NCBI GenBank assembly: GCA_032629725.1
Contig: JAFEVB010000002.1
Location: 2,728,001-2,792,000, forward strand
DNA: 64,000 nucleotides
From: Gremmenia infestans
Taxonomy: Eukaryota > Ascomycota > Leotiomycetes > Helotiales > Hamatocanthoscyphaceae
Direction: 5' to 3'
In this document: piece by piece, positions 30,904-43,474 of the stretch
Layout: every line of letters begins with the position of its first letter
Numbering within the stretch: the first letter of the stretch is position 1
Position numbers and translations under genes: made by a program
The notes under the pieces: model-generated
Database searches by the model: none
Seen by the model: the letters and a program-made list of their open reading frames with translations, nothing else
Told to the model about the DNA's origin: nothing

Positions 30904-33057
30904 TCTCGTGCTTGTATTTCAAAGGCCCAGAGATGAGAGTAAGCATCACGTGTCCTCTTGTTGTGAATAGCAATAGCATTCATTGATGCATCTGTTCCAA
31001 GTGACGCTTCAAAGAGGTGAACCCACTCCCCACTTTCCTTTAGATTGTCGGGTCGGTCCCAACCCCAAAAGACGCTAGAGCCTGGAACCGCCTTCCGCTA
31101 CCACGTGAAAGCAATCACGTTACTAGATATAAGCATTATTGTGCCTACCAGGTAGGGATTTGATAGTAGCACTAGTGTCTCTTCTAGAAGTATTCTTGAT
31201 AGGCGAGGTTTCATAATCATATTGTAAAACTAAATGGAGCGGAAGACTTTGCCATTCGCAGAGATGTAGTATGCATAGGAACTACAGCACACGTCGCAAT
31301 ACTTGTAGGACCTTATTGGGAACACTTCCGAGTATTGCTCTGATTATGATTCAATGCCGTTAATGTGCCGCTAATGCATCTTCGTGAAGAACTATAAATC
31401 GGCGATGCCGGAGCTGGAGAACGTACTGTAAGGGCCTTATCTTGAGGATTGACGGAAGCCCCTGGAGCCACCAAGAAAGAACTCATGATTTTGATTGGTG
31501 TTTGAGTCGTGAAGACTTGTACTGATTATGGAAAGAAATCCCACATCCTCTAGAATACTGTACCTACCCACTTGGGCTTTCTCGACGCCACCATAATAAT
31601 GCAAGCTGATGATGAGAATACGAAGTACGAAGTAGAGATAGAGAAATGCACAGTCGCAGAAATGTAGAACTGATAAAGTACTCGTACTGCAGACGTACAG
31701 TACCTGTATGTACCTCCAACTTAGTCTAGTCACATGCGCGTGACTCGCGTGGCACACTCACTTCCCTGTATGACTGACCCCACCACCCCTGAAGCTCCCC
31801 AGGATGTCCACCCAATGCGAGCACGGAAAGATGGCGTTTGAAGCCACGGACTTGGTGCTAAGGGCATTCGGAGCCTTTTGCAACCCAAGGACAAGGTGCA
31901 ATGACGCGCACAACCGTTAGGATTTGAGGGAACACAAACGACGAGGCTCTTCCTACTCAAATCCTGTTGCTTGAGTGGATTCGTGCCATGGCAAGAAAAG
32001 CCAACAATATGCAAGGCTGACATATTTTCGTTGACCTCAAAATCGCATTTGGAAGATGGGAGAACAACATGAGCGCCATGCGAGAGCAGCCAACTCATCA
32101 CAAAGGATTCGATAGCTCGAAATGGACAACGGTGCGAGAAGGGTCACATGGGACTGTGCATTTTTTCATTTGTCGAAATTTTCCCAAGGTGGGATCAGGC
32201 AGGCGATAGATTCGGGTGGGAAAACTGCAGAGATGCCTGGCGCGACGGACCAAAAGGGTAATCGTGAGGCTATTCAGAGCTCGCAGATTTCGACAATGAC
32301 AACATGTAGCGCTACAAATTTTGAACTCAGGTCAGGACGTACTATGATTTGCGCTGAGTGTGAATTTGAAGAAATTTGTACGATGGCAGACGATAAAAGT
32401 CGTTGGCGAATTTAAAGGAGGGATTTGGTGGTGGGTTGGAATGCCTGGCGCGGCTCTGTGATGAGATAGATAAGGTTAGGTTGGCTCAGGTTGGGTGCAG
32501 GCAGGCGGCCGATAAGATGAAACAAAGGGGAGCGAAGAGGGCGAGAAGTGCGGAAATGGAGTGAAAGACCCGCGAAGCCGAGTGAATGACACAGGACAGG
32601 ACAGGCGCTAGTGGGGTTGGACCGCCTAAATGGGAAAGTGTGCGCACGCCATCACAAAGAATTGCGAATTTTGGTAGAGCAATGGCAACATCGCTGTCCA
32701 TTGCCTCACCATAATGTACCATACAGTAATCCTCCTACTCCTGCTCCTCCTACCAGTAGCTAATCATCCATTGCTCCACCAAGCATCAATCCCTTTTACT
32801 ATTGTCAGACCGCCTTTCTCTGCCCTTCACCTTTCCTCTTCCCTTTCCCCCCTCCCTCATCTCCACCTCCCCCCCCCCTCTCCACGTTTATAACCTCCCC
32901 CTCCCCCTCTGTACCTGCGTTATCTCTTGCTTGTACTTCTTTCTTCATACCTACGTACTCTCAAGCTCAAGACTAAGTCCTCTTTGAATCTACACACCAC
33001 ACCGCACTGTGTCTCTTAAAGTCAAGAGCCAGGCACATCTCTACTCCTCACGGTACT
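30904..33057. other. Long intergenic region / choline sulfatase promoter
   Basis: About 2.1 kb with no gene I can support. The longest frame (31730-32101, minus, 123 codons) has no recognisable features. The right end (about 32800-32960) is a pyrimidine-rich C/CT tract typical of strong fungal core promoters and 5' UTRs. Confidence 0.55.
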
Positions 33058-34832
33058 ATGGCTCCCGATCTCAACTCGGTGCCTCTCTCTCCAAGAGAAT
33101 CCACCCCAAGCATCCCCAACATGGCACCTTCACCTGCGCCCACGCCGGCCAAGCGACCAAACATCCTCTACATCATGGCAGACCAGCTGGCCGCCCCGCT
33201 GCTCAAGATGCACAACCCCAAGTCCCAGATCAAGACCCCCAACCTCGACGCCCTCTCCGCGGGTTCCGTCATCTTTGATTCTGCATACTGCCCTTCTCCT
33301 CTCTGCGCCCCCTCTCGAATGTCCATGGTCTCCGGTCAACTCCCTACCAAGATTGGCTCGTATGACAATGCGGCTTCCATTGACCCCAGCATTCCTACCT
33401 ACGCACACTACCTCCGAGCCGCTGGATATGAGACTACGCTGGCGGGCAAGATGCACTTCATCGGAGAGCAATTGCATGGCTATGAGAGCCGGTTGACCAG
33501 TGACATCTACCCTGGCGACTATGGCTGGGCTGTTGATTGGGAGGATCCAGACAGAAGACTGGAATGGTATCACAATGCCAGTTCTATTCTTCAAGCTGGT
33601 CCCTGTGTTAGAAGCAACCAACTCGACTACGATGAGGAGGTCATGTACAAGTATGCTCTTCTGTGCTAGGTTCTTCCAAACTCATGCTAATTCACTTGTC
33701 CAGGTCCAAGCAGTTCCTCTATGACCACGTTAGAAAGGGCCCAAGCGTGCGCCCCTTCTGCATGACCGTGTCGCTTACTCACCCTCACGACCCATACACC
33801 ATTGAAAAGCAGTACTGGGACTTGTATGAGGATGTCGATATTGACCTCCCTGATGTCAACATCCCCCAAGAAGAATTAGACTCCCACAGCCAGCGTTTAC
33901 TCAAGGTTTGCGATCTCTGGGGCAAGAAATTCACCCATGACGAAGTCAAGAGAGCCCGTCGTGCATACTATGGTGCTGTTTCCTATGTCGATGACTGCAT
34001 TGGGAAATTGCTTCAAACCTTGAAGGACTGTCGCTTGGACCAAGATACCATTATCGTCTTTAGTGGCGATCACGGAGATATGCTTGGTGAGCGAGGACTG
34101 TGGTACAAGATGTCTTACTTTGAGGCTTCTGTCCGAGTGCCACTCTTGATTCATCATCCCGCTTCCTTCCCACCACACCGCGTCTCCGCCAACGTCTCAA
34201 CTCTCGATATCCTTCCCACGCTAGTCGACCTGGTGCACACCAAGCTTTGGTCAGGCTTACCAATGGATGGCAATTCTCTACTTCCACATCTCGAGAACAG
34301 GCCTGGTGGCTCTGACACTGTTTTCGCCGAGTACTGCGGAGAAGGCACCATTGCACCGATGATGATGATTCGCCGTGGCGACTGGAAATACATCACGTGC
34401 CCAGCCGATCCACCTCAACTCTACAACCTTGCCACCGATCCCAAGGAACTAGTCAATCTGGCTTCATTGTCGCCCAAGAACTCTCTCATTACCTCTGAAG
34501 TCGCGGATACGCTTGCTGCGTTCACCGCAGAGGCTGAAGCAAAATGGGACCTGAAGAAGATCACTGCCGATGTCCTCCTCTCTCAACGCCAACGCCGTCT
34601 CGTCTGGTCTGCGCTCAAGCAAGGTCATTTCACCAGCTGGGACCACAATCCCAACGATGATGGCAGAGAAAAGTATATCCGATCTCACAAGCCGCTTGAT
34701 GATCTCGAGCTCATGGCCCGATACCCGGCCGTTGATGCCAAGGGACGAGACCTGTACGGTGGCCAAGGTGGCTTCGGGGCTGGTGGCATGGGAGGTGTTG
34801 TTTACGAGCAAGCCGGTGCACATGGCCAGTAA
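33058..34832 (+). CDS. Choline sulfatase
   Basis: Exons 33058-33650 and 33704-34832 (573 aa). The sulfatase active-site signature CAPSR is present; C83 would be converted to formylglycine. Other motifs: NILYIMADQLAAP with a metal-binding Asp, TTLAGKMHF, HPHDPY and SGDHGDMLGERGLWYK, the second metal site. The C-terminal choline-sulfatase extension (QRQRRLVWSALKQGHFTSWD) is diagnostic. The enzyme hydrolyses choline-O-sulfate to choline and sulfate, giving access to a stored or plant-derived sulfur and osmolyte source. No choline transporter or dehydrogenase is next to it. The start is the first ATG after the CT-rich leader; a second in-frame ATG lies at residue 22. Confidence 0.93.
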
Positions 34833-36048
34833 ACACCTGGATCACGCAGTTCATGCTTATTGCATTGCATTGCATTGCATTATATTGCCTCACGATCTCA
34901 CGTTACGTTCTCTCAGCATACTGACAATTTGTCACTGGATTTTTACTATTGGCGTTTTAGCGGGCGTTTTGATTGCAGCATGCGCTAAAACCGGCGTTTA
35001 AGGATGTTTTCAACTTACGATTTTCAATTTATTAACGAGGCGCTAAAGATATGGCTTGCATGAGATGCGTTTTAGACGAATATGGAGTGGAGTCACTGGA
35101 GAAACTGAAAAGTGTGCTAGTGGACATAAATATAAAAAGCTCAATCAAAACTCTCGTCCCCTGCTTGTGACGTGTATGTTGCTGTGGAGCTTTATGGGCG
35201 CGGAAAGAACAACTTACTGCGCTTCAAAGGTGTAGGTCGTCTGCGATAGTCTCTTACTCGAGGATTGCTTGCACATCTATCTGGGCTTCATACTGTAGCA
35301 TAATCTAACAGCTGCCTCGTGCTAATAATCATCCCCCCCTTAATTTACATCAATATCTATCTATTTTCCTCCATCCTCCCTCCAAGTATTGCTGTCGATA
35401 TATCCTTCCTTCGGCATACCTAGCTACCTACCTACCTACCTACCTGGCCAGGCAACTATGTACAAGGCAGTCATCATGCGGCCTCGAAACATTGCTTCTG
35501 AAACATTGCTTTTTCTCCTCCGAGAGCTCCGGATCTCAACACTGTGCAGTCGTGCCGTACCGGTTTGTTCCGTAATTTGCCGAGGGTGTTGGTTCAGCAG
35601 ATGAATGAAGTGCGTAGCATTTTCTAGCCGTTTGAGTGGGGAGTACATAGGTCGATGGCGGGCGAGTGGTGATGATTAGCTATAGGTGCAGTGGTAATCT
35701 TGTAAAGCTTGGTATTATGAATGCGAGTAATATAACTTTGAAACGTGGGAAATGGCTGGAGAAGATGTGGTGTTATATTCATTTGCAAGAGTGGATTTGG
35801 TCTCAGGCAGTAAGTACTGGAGGAAGGCAAGAAAAAGTAGGGGGCTCATTTTCGAAATCCGACTTGAAAGTAAGCGGATAGGTATGAACAGCCGTAGAGT
35901 TCCATAAGATGTCTATATTTCAGCGCACTTTCATCCCGCAACAAGAATCGCCATCCCAAATTGACCCAAAAATATACCCCTATAACTCCAATACTCGCCG
36001 ATTATCCACTAACAATAAATAACTCATGCATGACCAGTATATAATAAA
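34833..36048. other. Intergenic spacer
   Basis: Contains an ATTGC pentamer run (about 34858-34880) and a CTAC tetramer run (about 35424-35445). No gene was recognised. Short frames around 35389-35881 lack any feature. Confidence 0.55.
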
Positions 36049-36342
36049 TCACCGCAAAATACCACCTCCCTGCTGCTCCACAAAGACCTCCACAATATCC
36101 TCATCTTCCATCTCCAACGACGTGGGCGTATCATGACTCTGAATCCGAAGACCCTCGATGGTAAACCGGCGAGAGCGCGGGTCGATACCGCCGGCCTTGC
36201 AATAGGCGTCGATTACTTTCTGCATACGCGTGTGGCCTTTGATCCTGAAGACCATTTCATTGCCGTCTTGGTCCCGCACCTTGATGTTCAAGGCTTCCGG
36301 CTTCTCTGGCTTCTCCTGGACCGGGCTGCCGTTTTCGGACAT
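36049..36342 (-). CDS. Divergent SUMO-like ubiquitin-fold protein
   Basis: One exon, 97 aa from the ATG at 36342 (MSENGSPVQEKPEK). It has a flexible charged N-terminus, then a SUMO beta-grasp: ALNIKVRDQDGNEMVF, RIKGHTRMQKVIDAYC, RRFTIEGLRI, DTPTSLEMEDEDIVEV, and a C-terminal GGG followed by ILR. SUMO is attached to target lysines after protease trimming to a terminal Gly-Gly. The core order and the TPxSLEMEDxDxxEV motif are clear, but FxFDGxR reads FTIEGLR and HQEQxGG reads FVEQQGGG, so it is well diverged from standard fungal SUMO. It may be the only SUMO or an extra paralogue. The frame stays open upstream to 36429, but the residues there look like untranslated leader. Confidence 0.78.
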   Translation of the reverse strand: MSENGSPVQEKPEKPEALNIKVRDQDGNEMVFRIKGHTRMQKVIDAYCKAGGIDPRSRRFTIEGLRIQSHDTPTSLEMEDEDIVEVFVEQQGGGILR

Positions 36343-37720
36343 TATTTTTCGATCGTGCGGCGTTCGGAGGAGCGAGGAGATTTGTGCGTATGTTCTGATG
36401 CGGGGAGATATACTGTATCTGAGAGGCATTGGTTAGTGTTATCTGCGGATGAAGGTGTGTGGGACCGTAAATGCCACGCGGCGCGATGTTTGTAGCCGCT
36501 GGGTACGACGTACTTGTTGGGAGGGACGAGTTGCGTTTAATGTCAACCTAGGCTTACGAGATTGCTGTACTATTCGAGTATCAGTATGTACAACAGTAAG
36601 AAAACACAATGAGCATATAATGGTATCGAGCGCGCGGGGAGATAGTTGGATCTCTAGCTAGTGGAACAGGGTAGACAAAAAGGCTTCCAATGCTCCTAGC
36701 AATAGTTCTACGCAATCCACTCCACTCTACAGGATGCAATCACAGGACAAGCGAAAGAGTATTGGCAATGCTCACCTATGCGCTAATGGGGTGGGATAAT
36801 GCGTTGCTATTGTTCCTCAATTGCGATCGAGTGTTGGGATGTGGATGCCGTCTTTGTTTAATATATCCTTGGCGAGTACTCGCAGGATATGGGCCAATTC
36901 GCGGGTAAGAAAGAATGGAATATTAACAAGAAGAGCAAGGGGAAAGCACGAGGCTGGATTACAACACAACAAGACAAGTCTTGGTTCCGACGAAAAGAGC
37001 AGGCGCGCGTTGCCGCGAGAAAACGTGATGCTGGACATGGGTTTGAATTACATGGTAATAATGGCACACCTGCGCGTTTTATGTAAAGAAGATTATTTCA
37101 GCCGGGGCCTCTTATTTGCCGTCGCTTAAGCCCCCTTTACTCAATCACACCAAGAAGTGTTAATGAGTAATAAGTATCGAATCTAGAAAGCGAAGGCTTA
37201 AAGCTCTCCTTATTCATATCACAGCCTCAGAGATACAGTGTGCTTCAACAATATTGAGATTTGAATTCTTTGTTTTGAGAACTATTATCGTGGTGCCTAT
37301 TGCAGCGATTTGAGTATCTAGCAAAGGAGATTCGGATCACTAAAACTAACCGGACGCTGTCCTCAGGGTAGTTTTATTGCCCTATCACAAGGCATCTTCG
37401 CTTGGAGTAGGACTGGGAACACCACGGGGAGATCCCATATAGTGATTCGCATACAATAAATTTCAATGGGGGCTTATAGTACAAGCCAATAATTTACTTA
37501 CTCACTTGTAAAGGAAGCAATTACAACATGATCATGAAGTTATCTCATAATCAAGTAAATACACAGGTTTACATGCAACCCGTACTTCAAGTCCTTATGC
37601 AAACAAGCTAGCGCTAATGCTATAGCAAAAAGTGTACCCATTCTCCTGCCATTCACCAATGCGCTCAAAAATAGCAATTACAAGATGAACAAGTAAAACA
37701 AAGCCAATTCCCTATACAAC
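36343..37720. other. Intergenic spacer
   Basis: Nothing convincing; overlapping short frames on both strands at 36690-37129 show no features. The left part must be the SUMO-like gene's promoter. Confidence 0.5.
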
Positions 37721-39753
37721 TCACGTCACACTCGTAGAAGCAGCAACATCAGCCTCAACGGCCTTTCCGTTCTCGTTTTCCTCGCCTTCCTTCACTGGCT
37801 TTGAATTCAACGGTTGCTTCGGATCATACCCTACACTTTTCACAATCCCCAGCCCTTTGGTCCGCCCCTCCCTAAACAGTAATCGATCACCCGGCGCTAG
37901 GTATTCTGGTCTCTGCACGAAGCGGAAGGCAACGGTAGCGCGATCTCCGGTACGGATGTAAGAGCGGTCGATGTCAATAATGGCGCATGTTTGCGAAACG
38001 GGACCGACGTGAAGCATGGCTTGGTATTTTGTTTTAATGGTGGTTGCGTGGGAGAGAATAAGTACTATGTGCTTGGATTAGTACTGCTTGACAGGGGAAA
38101 AGGGAAGGAGAGGTACCTTCTGCTACAAACTCTCGATACACTTTAGGGGAGTTCTGCTCTAGTTTTGGCAGGACGACCATTCCTTTTCTTACATCTTTCC
38201 GACGAACTCTTTTCAGTGCAAAGGAGGCGGATTGGCCAGCGGATGCAGCTGGGACGGAGATTCGTTTCCTCTCGATGGATCGTATATTTGTGGTTGTGAA
38301 TTGTCCCAGTGAGTCGGGACCAATAAGGACGGTGTCGCCGGCGTGGATGACTCCAGATTTAATAATTCCGGAGATGACAGTGCCTACGAATGGGACAGAG
38401 AAGGTGTCATTTACGTGGAACTCGAAAGGAGCGTCGGCATCGTAATGACCATGATGTGGAAGAATGTTGAGGAAAGTTCGTACGAGATCAAGGGATTCAC
38501 CGGTGACATTGGAAACCTGGAAGACGGGGCAAATTCTTTGACTCACGAATTGAGTGGCGGTATTGATACACTCTTCTCGGTTCTTGATGAAAATGGGGAT
38601 TTTGCGGGCCCCTGGGGATTTGAGAATTCGGGTGATCTGTTGGACAGTCTGCTCCAGGATCTGTGGCGGACAGATATCGATTTTGGTGATGACTACCATG
38701 ACTGGAACATTGAGAGCCAAGGCGATTCCCAGATGCTCTTTACTCATGCCAATGAGACCGTTATTGGCAGCTACCATTAGTAGACAGTAGTTGGGGCTAG
38801 AAGAAAGAAGCCCAAAGACCGTAGTTCGAAGGTATCGTTCGTGACCCGCCAAGTCAGTAAAAGTGATGACTTTAGCAGATCGTTTACCAATCTCCTCCCA
38901 AGATAATTTGCGTCCAGGGACATCAGATGCGACAACTTTTCCCATAGTATCGAATCCCATGATCTCCATTCCGACTGAACTGGTTCGTCCACTCTCAATT
39001 TCGTGTTTATGCCGAAATAGACTGACACGAGCCTTCCCTCGGCCATCATCGAGGCCTCCCTTTACGAGAACACCCAACATGGTACTCTTCCCAGCATCGA
39101 CATTTCCAACCACAGCGATTCGGGTCTCAATGGCCCCTTCAACGGTAGCAGGATGTTGCCGTATCATGATTTTCCCACTGCAATCAGTCTCCTTCTCGCT
39201 GGCAGCGCTCTCGGCCTCGGCCTCTCCACCAACGTGTTTCGTCAACAGCATTTGGCAATCGGCACGGCATTTCCGCGCAGCCTCATTGAGTCTCTTGATT
39301 GCCACATCCCACTCGTCTTTAGTCAAAGCCATTGACTCGCCATTATTCTCAAATCCAAGCTCAAAGACAGTCTCGCCATGACCCTCCGCTATCCGCGATT
39401 CCAACAGATTGACTAACTTCGTAAGAGTGTCGCCGTCGTTGCTCAAGAGCAGCTCTTTTAATCGTACGGCTGGAGAGTCATCTGCGAGGTCGAGGGAATT
39501 TAGGAGAAGATCAAGCTCGGCATGGTCTTCGACAGCGGTCACAGAGCTGGTAGAAGATGGCACTGCGGTCGTGGACGCGCTGGCGGCAGAGGGGTAACGA
39601 AGGGCTTGCTGCCTCTCGACGTAGTCGGCGAACTCACTCAATGCCTTGGAATTGACGTTAGAAAGGAGAAAGAATGGTTGTTGACAGAGTAGAACTACAC
39701 ACAGATTCGCCTTTCCGCCGCTCGTGGGGAAGCTGTTTGCCTTTGCTGGCCAT
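37721..39753 (-). CDS. GTPBP1/GTPBP2-type translational GTPase
   Basis: Three exons, read 39753-39703, 39644-38117, 38064-37721 (640 aa). G-motifs: GNVDAGKST (P-loop), DLAGHERY (G3), ITKID (G4 variant). SVGMEIMGFD precedes G3, and the barrel domains follow (IIKSGVIHAGDTVLIG; RTGDRATVAFRFVQRPEYL). In animals GTPBP1/2 are EF1A-like factors in ribosome rescue and mRNA decay; the fungal role is little defined. The small first exon (MASKGKQLPHERRKGES) is inferred because the long frame lacks an ATG near SEFADYVERQQ; the intron has a GTGTGT donor, a TCTAAC branch and an AAG acceptor. The tail is Glu/Lys-rich. Confidence 0.88.
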
Positions 39754-40315
39754 TCTGGGGTGGGTTGTTCGATGTTGCTGAAGATGCGGCGAGGCGGGGT
39801 TGCAAGGGAACTAGTGTATTTGTACTTGTATTCGTACTTGCATCTGTATGCGTATCCGTAAGATCATTTGTAATGATTTAAATAAATAAAGCTGTCGATT
39901 CCTAGTAGTCGTGCATGTTAAATCGGATCAGTGGCAGGGAGTCGGTTCGTTTATAAGTATTGAGCCTCTAGATGGTGACTCTTTCGGCCTGGGGAGGGGG
40001 GAAGAAAGCTTATCAGGGATCATGAATCATTTGCGATCTTGAGTCATTGGGGTTGAGAAGGCTACCTAGTATATTCCATTTTTCTAACCAATTGTGCCAT
40101 GAGGATCAATCGCATCGCATTGTTCATCTATAATATGAGATGATATGGAAGGTATATCTTCTGTCCATGGTTTGCCAGTCTTCTAGCTTGGGCCTTGCTA
40201 TGCAGTGCTCCTTTCTTCGCTTCATCCCTCCCCTCCTAATTTATACCTCACTAAACCTCAGATATGTGTAGGACGATCGTCGGTAGATGTTCGACGGTTG
40301 CTGGGTATTTCGAAT
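39754..40315. other. Intergenic: GTPase promoter / LSm3 3' end
   Basis: No gene is seen. It includes a GTA-rich stretch (about 39810-39860). Confidence 0.5.
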
Positions 40316-40806
40316 TCACGACTGGCCTTGAGGAGAGATGAGGACAACGCTGTCGCCTAGTCGAGGGTCGAGTTAGCAGGTGCTATCTATACCATTGAAT
40401 GGCCGTGAAATGAGGCGATTCTACTCCTACTAACCTCGAACAAACAACATTTCCGATTTCTTGTGGATTGTCTGTAGATGTTTCTTAGCAAAGCCTCCAA
40501 ATATATCTTGCTCAGTCAAACCCCACCTTCACGGTCTCGTCGCCATCCTCATCTTCATCTTCTTCCACCACGTAGACTGTCTCCTCGACATCTCCCAGAA
40601 CCAGATTGCAATGACTGTCATACGCCTGCCTTCCCATCAGTACTGCCAGGTGTGGTGCAGAGGGATAAGGGGCTCCTCACATGCAGCCTTCCCTTCAATT
40701 CGCGATCTCCTCTGAGCTTCACAAACACCACTTCGTCCAGACACAATCGCACAAGATCAAGGGGCTCGGAAACAGGAGCCGCAGCTCCATCGTCGACATC
40801 GGCCAT
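40316..40806 (-). CDS. LSM3: U6 snRNA-associated Sm-like protein LSm3
   Basis: Four exons, read 40806-40681, 40625-40527, 40471-40435, 40356-40316 (100 aa). Sm motif 1: DLVRLCLDEVVFVKLRGDREL, continuing KGRLHAYDSHCNLVLGDVEET. Sm motif 2: MLFVRGDSVVLISPQG. An acidic linker (VVEEDEDED) lies between them, as usual for LSm3. LSm3 belongs to the LSm2-8 ring on U6 snRNA in the nucleus and the LSm1-7 ring in mRNA decay. The three introns in so small a gene all have good donors; the second has the donor GTGGGG. Confidence 0.93.
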
Positions 40807-42032
40807 GGCGTGTTGACTGCGGGGAGTGTATTTGTTGTTGTAAAGAGCGAGTGAGTTATTGTTGTCGCGTTGCCCTCCCTTCTTGCCTCGCCCTCGCCTT
40901 GCCTTGCCCTCGTTTGCCTTGGCTCGGGTGAAATTTCGCGATCCACTTCCACTCCACTCGGTGGCGGAAGAACAATAACCCGGAACCCCACGTTCCCCAG
41001 CCGTGCGCCAGCCTTGCCATCAGCCGTGCGTGTTTTCCCCGGATTATGTCCCTTCTACACTTACTTATCGACACCTCAGCATACCGCAAGCTTACGAGGA
41101 TAATGAGCCAGACCAAGTCTTGAATAAGCTATACTCGTAGAACGAGGATGGGACACTCGAACAAGTTCATACACCACCACCTAGACTTGTTCGAAAAGTC
41201 CTCTACAGTACCCATCTAAGCCATCTCCGCGTTTGGTGCTAGACTTCGCCTTCGTCACACGCGCCTCGGTATACAACTCGGGGTACCTGGAGAAAGTGCA
41301 GATATGCCCTCTTTCACCTTCATAGCTCATGGAGAGGATGCGGAGCAATCGTTGCTGGGAGCCCCTCACGACCTGTTGATGAAAAGGGGTATTATAGATT
41401 TTGTGATCTATTCTTCGATCAAGTCAATGGGGCTTTTTTTCTCTGCGCGCCATCGTATAATCCCCTTGTCACTCGCCGACTTTAGGGGCCGCCTTTGCTG
41501 AGCGCGAACCACCGGCCATGGCTTTGTTGCAAATGGAATCTGGGAGAACTTGAGCCAGATGATGAAACGGAACATTGTCCCGGATGTGGAGTGCTATAAA
41601 CACTATCTTGCGGTACTTTCCTGGGCAGATATATTCAGTCCAATTCTGAGAGACCGGTTGAGAACAGTACCTCGGAATTATAAGCCTCGACTATGGAGGG
41701 TGCCTCTTCGCCCCCTCCAGAAGGCACCCTATTAGTCCACTATGGATCAAACATAGAGCATCGGAGATATCCACTCCAATTACCTTGTTTACAGCTGTCT
41801 CACTTTTAATATCACTCGGCAAATGCTCTTGCTTTAGTTCTCTCTGCTATTTTTCTTGGTCTCAGTTTCGTCAAGTCAAATATCAGGCGAAGCCAACTTT
41901 TAAATTTCTTTTCAGCTAGCAACAAACCCACGCCCCTTACCTCCCATTATAGCCAGCTTCACCAAAACCCTCTTGTATACTCTCAACGAAGATCTTTGCT
42001 TACAGTAGCGGCACCATTCTGCTCGCTCCACA
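40807..42032. other. Intergenic, includes a possible PPR relic
   Basis: Apart from the relic entered separately at 41470-41735, no gene is seen. A direct repeat, TGCCTCTTCGCCCCCTC / AAGGCACCCT, near 41700-41730 is probably trivial. Confidence 0.45.
41470..41735 (+). pseudogene. Possible relic of a mitochondrial PPR protein C-terminus
   Basis: The frame reading MMKRNIVPDVECYKHYLAV followed by SWADIFSP and RLRTVPRNY resembles the C-terminal pentatricopeptide region of fungal mitochondrial PPR proteins (VPDxxCYNHY... LRVxPxN). Upstream frames around 41304-41500 are open only in pieces, with a stop just before. I recognise the motif by eye only; it may be chance. Confidence 0.3.
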
Positions 42033-42470
42033 TCACACGACTCGTTTCTTTTTCAGCCGGTTCCTCCCTTCCTTCTTCTCTTCCTGCTTCGCCGCACCTG
42101 CAAGGATTTCCTGTTTTCTTTGTATCTCTACTTGCAACGAGGCATTGCTCTCTCGTAGCTGCTCATTCGTCTGGTGCATTACTTCGGTCTCTTCCTTGAA
42201 TTTCTCCGAATGTTCCACGAGCTGTTGGTTCTCATTTCGGGATTCCTCAATGGTCTGGTTCACGTTAGTTTTTTCTTGTTCGAGTTCTTTGATTTGCTCA
42301 ATGTGTTGATTTACTAAGGTAAGTAGGTATTAGTACGGAAACTGATGCTTTACAATGATTTCTTGCTTACGTTGATTAGCGGACAGAGGAGGTTGTTGGG
42401 TGTTGTTAGAGGATCGGTCTCTTGGGAGAAAGTCCCTGGACGGGAGTCCCGAGTTACGCCTTTTCGACAT
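42033..42470 (-). CDS. Small coiled-coil protein (array member 1)
   Basis: Exons 42470-42371 and 42313-42033 (126 aa); the intron has a GTAAGC donor, a TACTAAT branch and a TTAG acceptor. Residues 1-34 are basic and disordered (MSKRRNSGLPSRDFLPRDRS). From about residue 35 to the end runs a Gln/Glu/Lys-rich coiled coil (HIEQIKELEQEKTNVNQTIE; QTNEQLRESNASLQVEIQRK), ending in a basic KKKRVV tail that could act in nuclear import. I do not recognise the family. It is the first of four or five same-strand small coiled-coil genes. Confidence 0.6.
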
Positions 42471-42917
42471 TGTGATTTACATTTGCACGTATCGATGCTC
42501 TAAGTGGTGGGCCTTTTCAAATTAATGTAGCCATTCTGCCACAAAGGCAGAAGTCATACATGGGGAACAAGCTAGTACCTACGCTTCCGGACGTTCTTTG
42601 TCTCGATTTTGTGATGTAGCCAGCGCTATGGGTTACAGGAATGCTTGACTATGGTTTGCACATTATTTTATCGTGATGTGCAAAGTTGCTTAAAGAAATA
42701 TTATGATTTTCAATGTTTAAGCAGTGTAATTGGAGGTTTCTACAAATTTGACCAAATTGTGAGGGGTCTAGATGCAATCCCCCAAAGTCAAATGTCCCTT
42801 CAAAGAATACTTTCTCCTGCGCATTTATCCCATTCTCTTCATTCTTGCCTAGTTTCTAGCTAAAATCAACATAGCGTACCAGATCCCCATTTCTTCACAC
42901 AAGGCTTCTTGATCTTC
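42471..42917. other. Spacer between coiled-coil genes
   Basis: Upstream region of array member 1 and downstream region of member 2. No gene is seen. Confidence 0.5.
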
Positions 42918-43199
42918 TTAGGAGGATTGACGTTTTTCCAAATTCTCGATTGCTTTTTCGAGCTTCTCAACCTGTTGGGACAACAGATCCATGGCCCTTC
43001 GGAACTGCTGTTCGTCGTCGTGAACTTTTTGCATCAAGACCGCAAGCTCTTGGCTAGCTTCCTTGGCGTTTTCTTGATCTAGAGGAGGATATCTATTAGT
43101 CCTATCATTTCAAAAAGGGGGGGTTGGCGTACCATCGCTTTGGTTGTCTTGAGCCGTGGCATTTGATGATTGCATCTCTTTGTCGTTTTTCTTGCACAT
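42918..43199 (-). CDS. Small coiled-coil protein (array member 2)
   Basis: Exons 43199-43133 and 43078-42918 (75 aa); the intron has a GTACGC donor, an ACTAAT branch and a CTAG acceptor. MCKKNDKEMQSSN and a Gln/Asp-rich linker lead into a coiled coil (ELAVLMQKVHDDEQQFRRAM; LLSQQVEKLEKAIENLEKR). Same layout as member 1: short disordered first exon, ~55-nt intron, coiled-coil second exon. Function unknown. Confidence 0.55.
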
Positions 43200-43474
43200 C
43201 GTGGTGGTAATTTTCTCGATAGTCAAAAGAGGTTTTAGAAGTGCTTCTCTATAGTTAGAAAATGGATAGTGCAAGATCTGAGGGGTTACTTGTACATTCG
43301 AAGACCTTTCAGTTTGTATGATAGCAAATACCAGAGCAATTGTTCGCAAAACTTCTAGCAGTTCTATGATTCATAATGCAAGTTTTACTCAGCAAACTAC
43401 TCTCCTCAATGCTGCCCACTTTCAATAATGCAATTCCTTCCCCTTCCCAGCTACCCTATAGCGCTCCTTTTCCC

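Noticed and set aside
31730..32101. 123-codon minus-strand frame
   Set aside because: No motif, low-complexity composition and no splice or start context; not supported as a gene.
33130..33621. 163-codon minus-strand frame within choline sulfatase
   Set aside because: Antisense shadow of a clearly conserved enzyme.
36343..36429. N-terminal extension of the SUMO-like protein
   Set aside because: SUMO proteins start shortly before the beta-grasp; the ATG at 36342 gives the normal length, and the extension has no conserved look.
36133..36495. 120-codon plus-strand frame over the SUMO-like gene
   Set aside because: Antisense shadow of the conserved minus-strand coding sequence.
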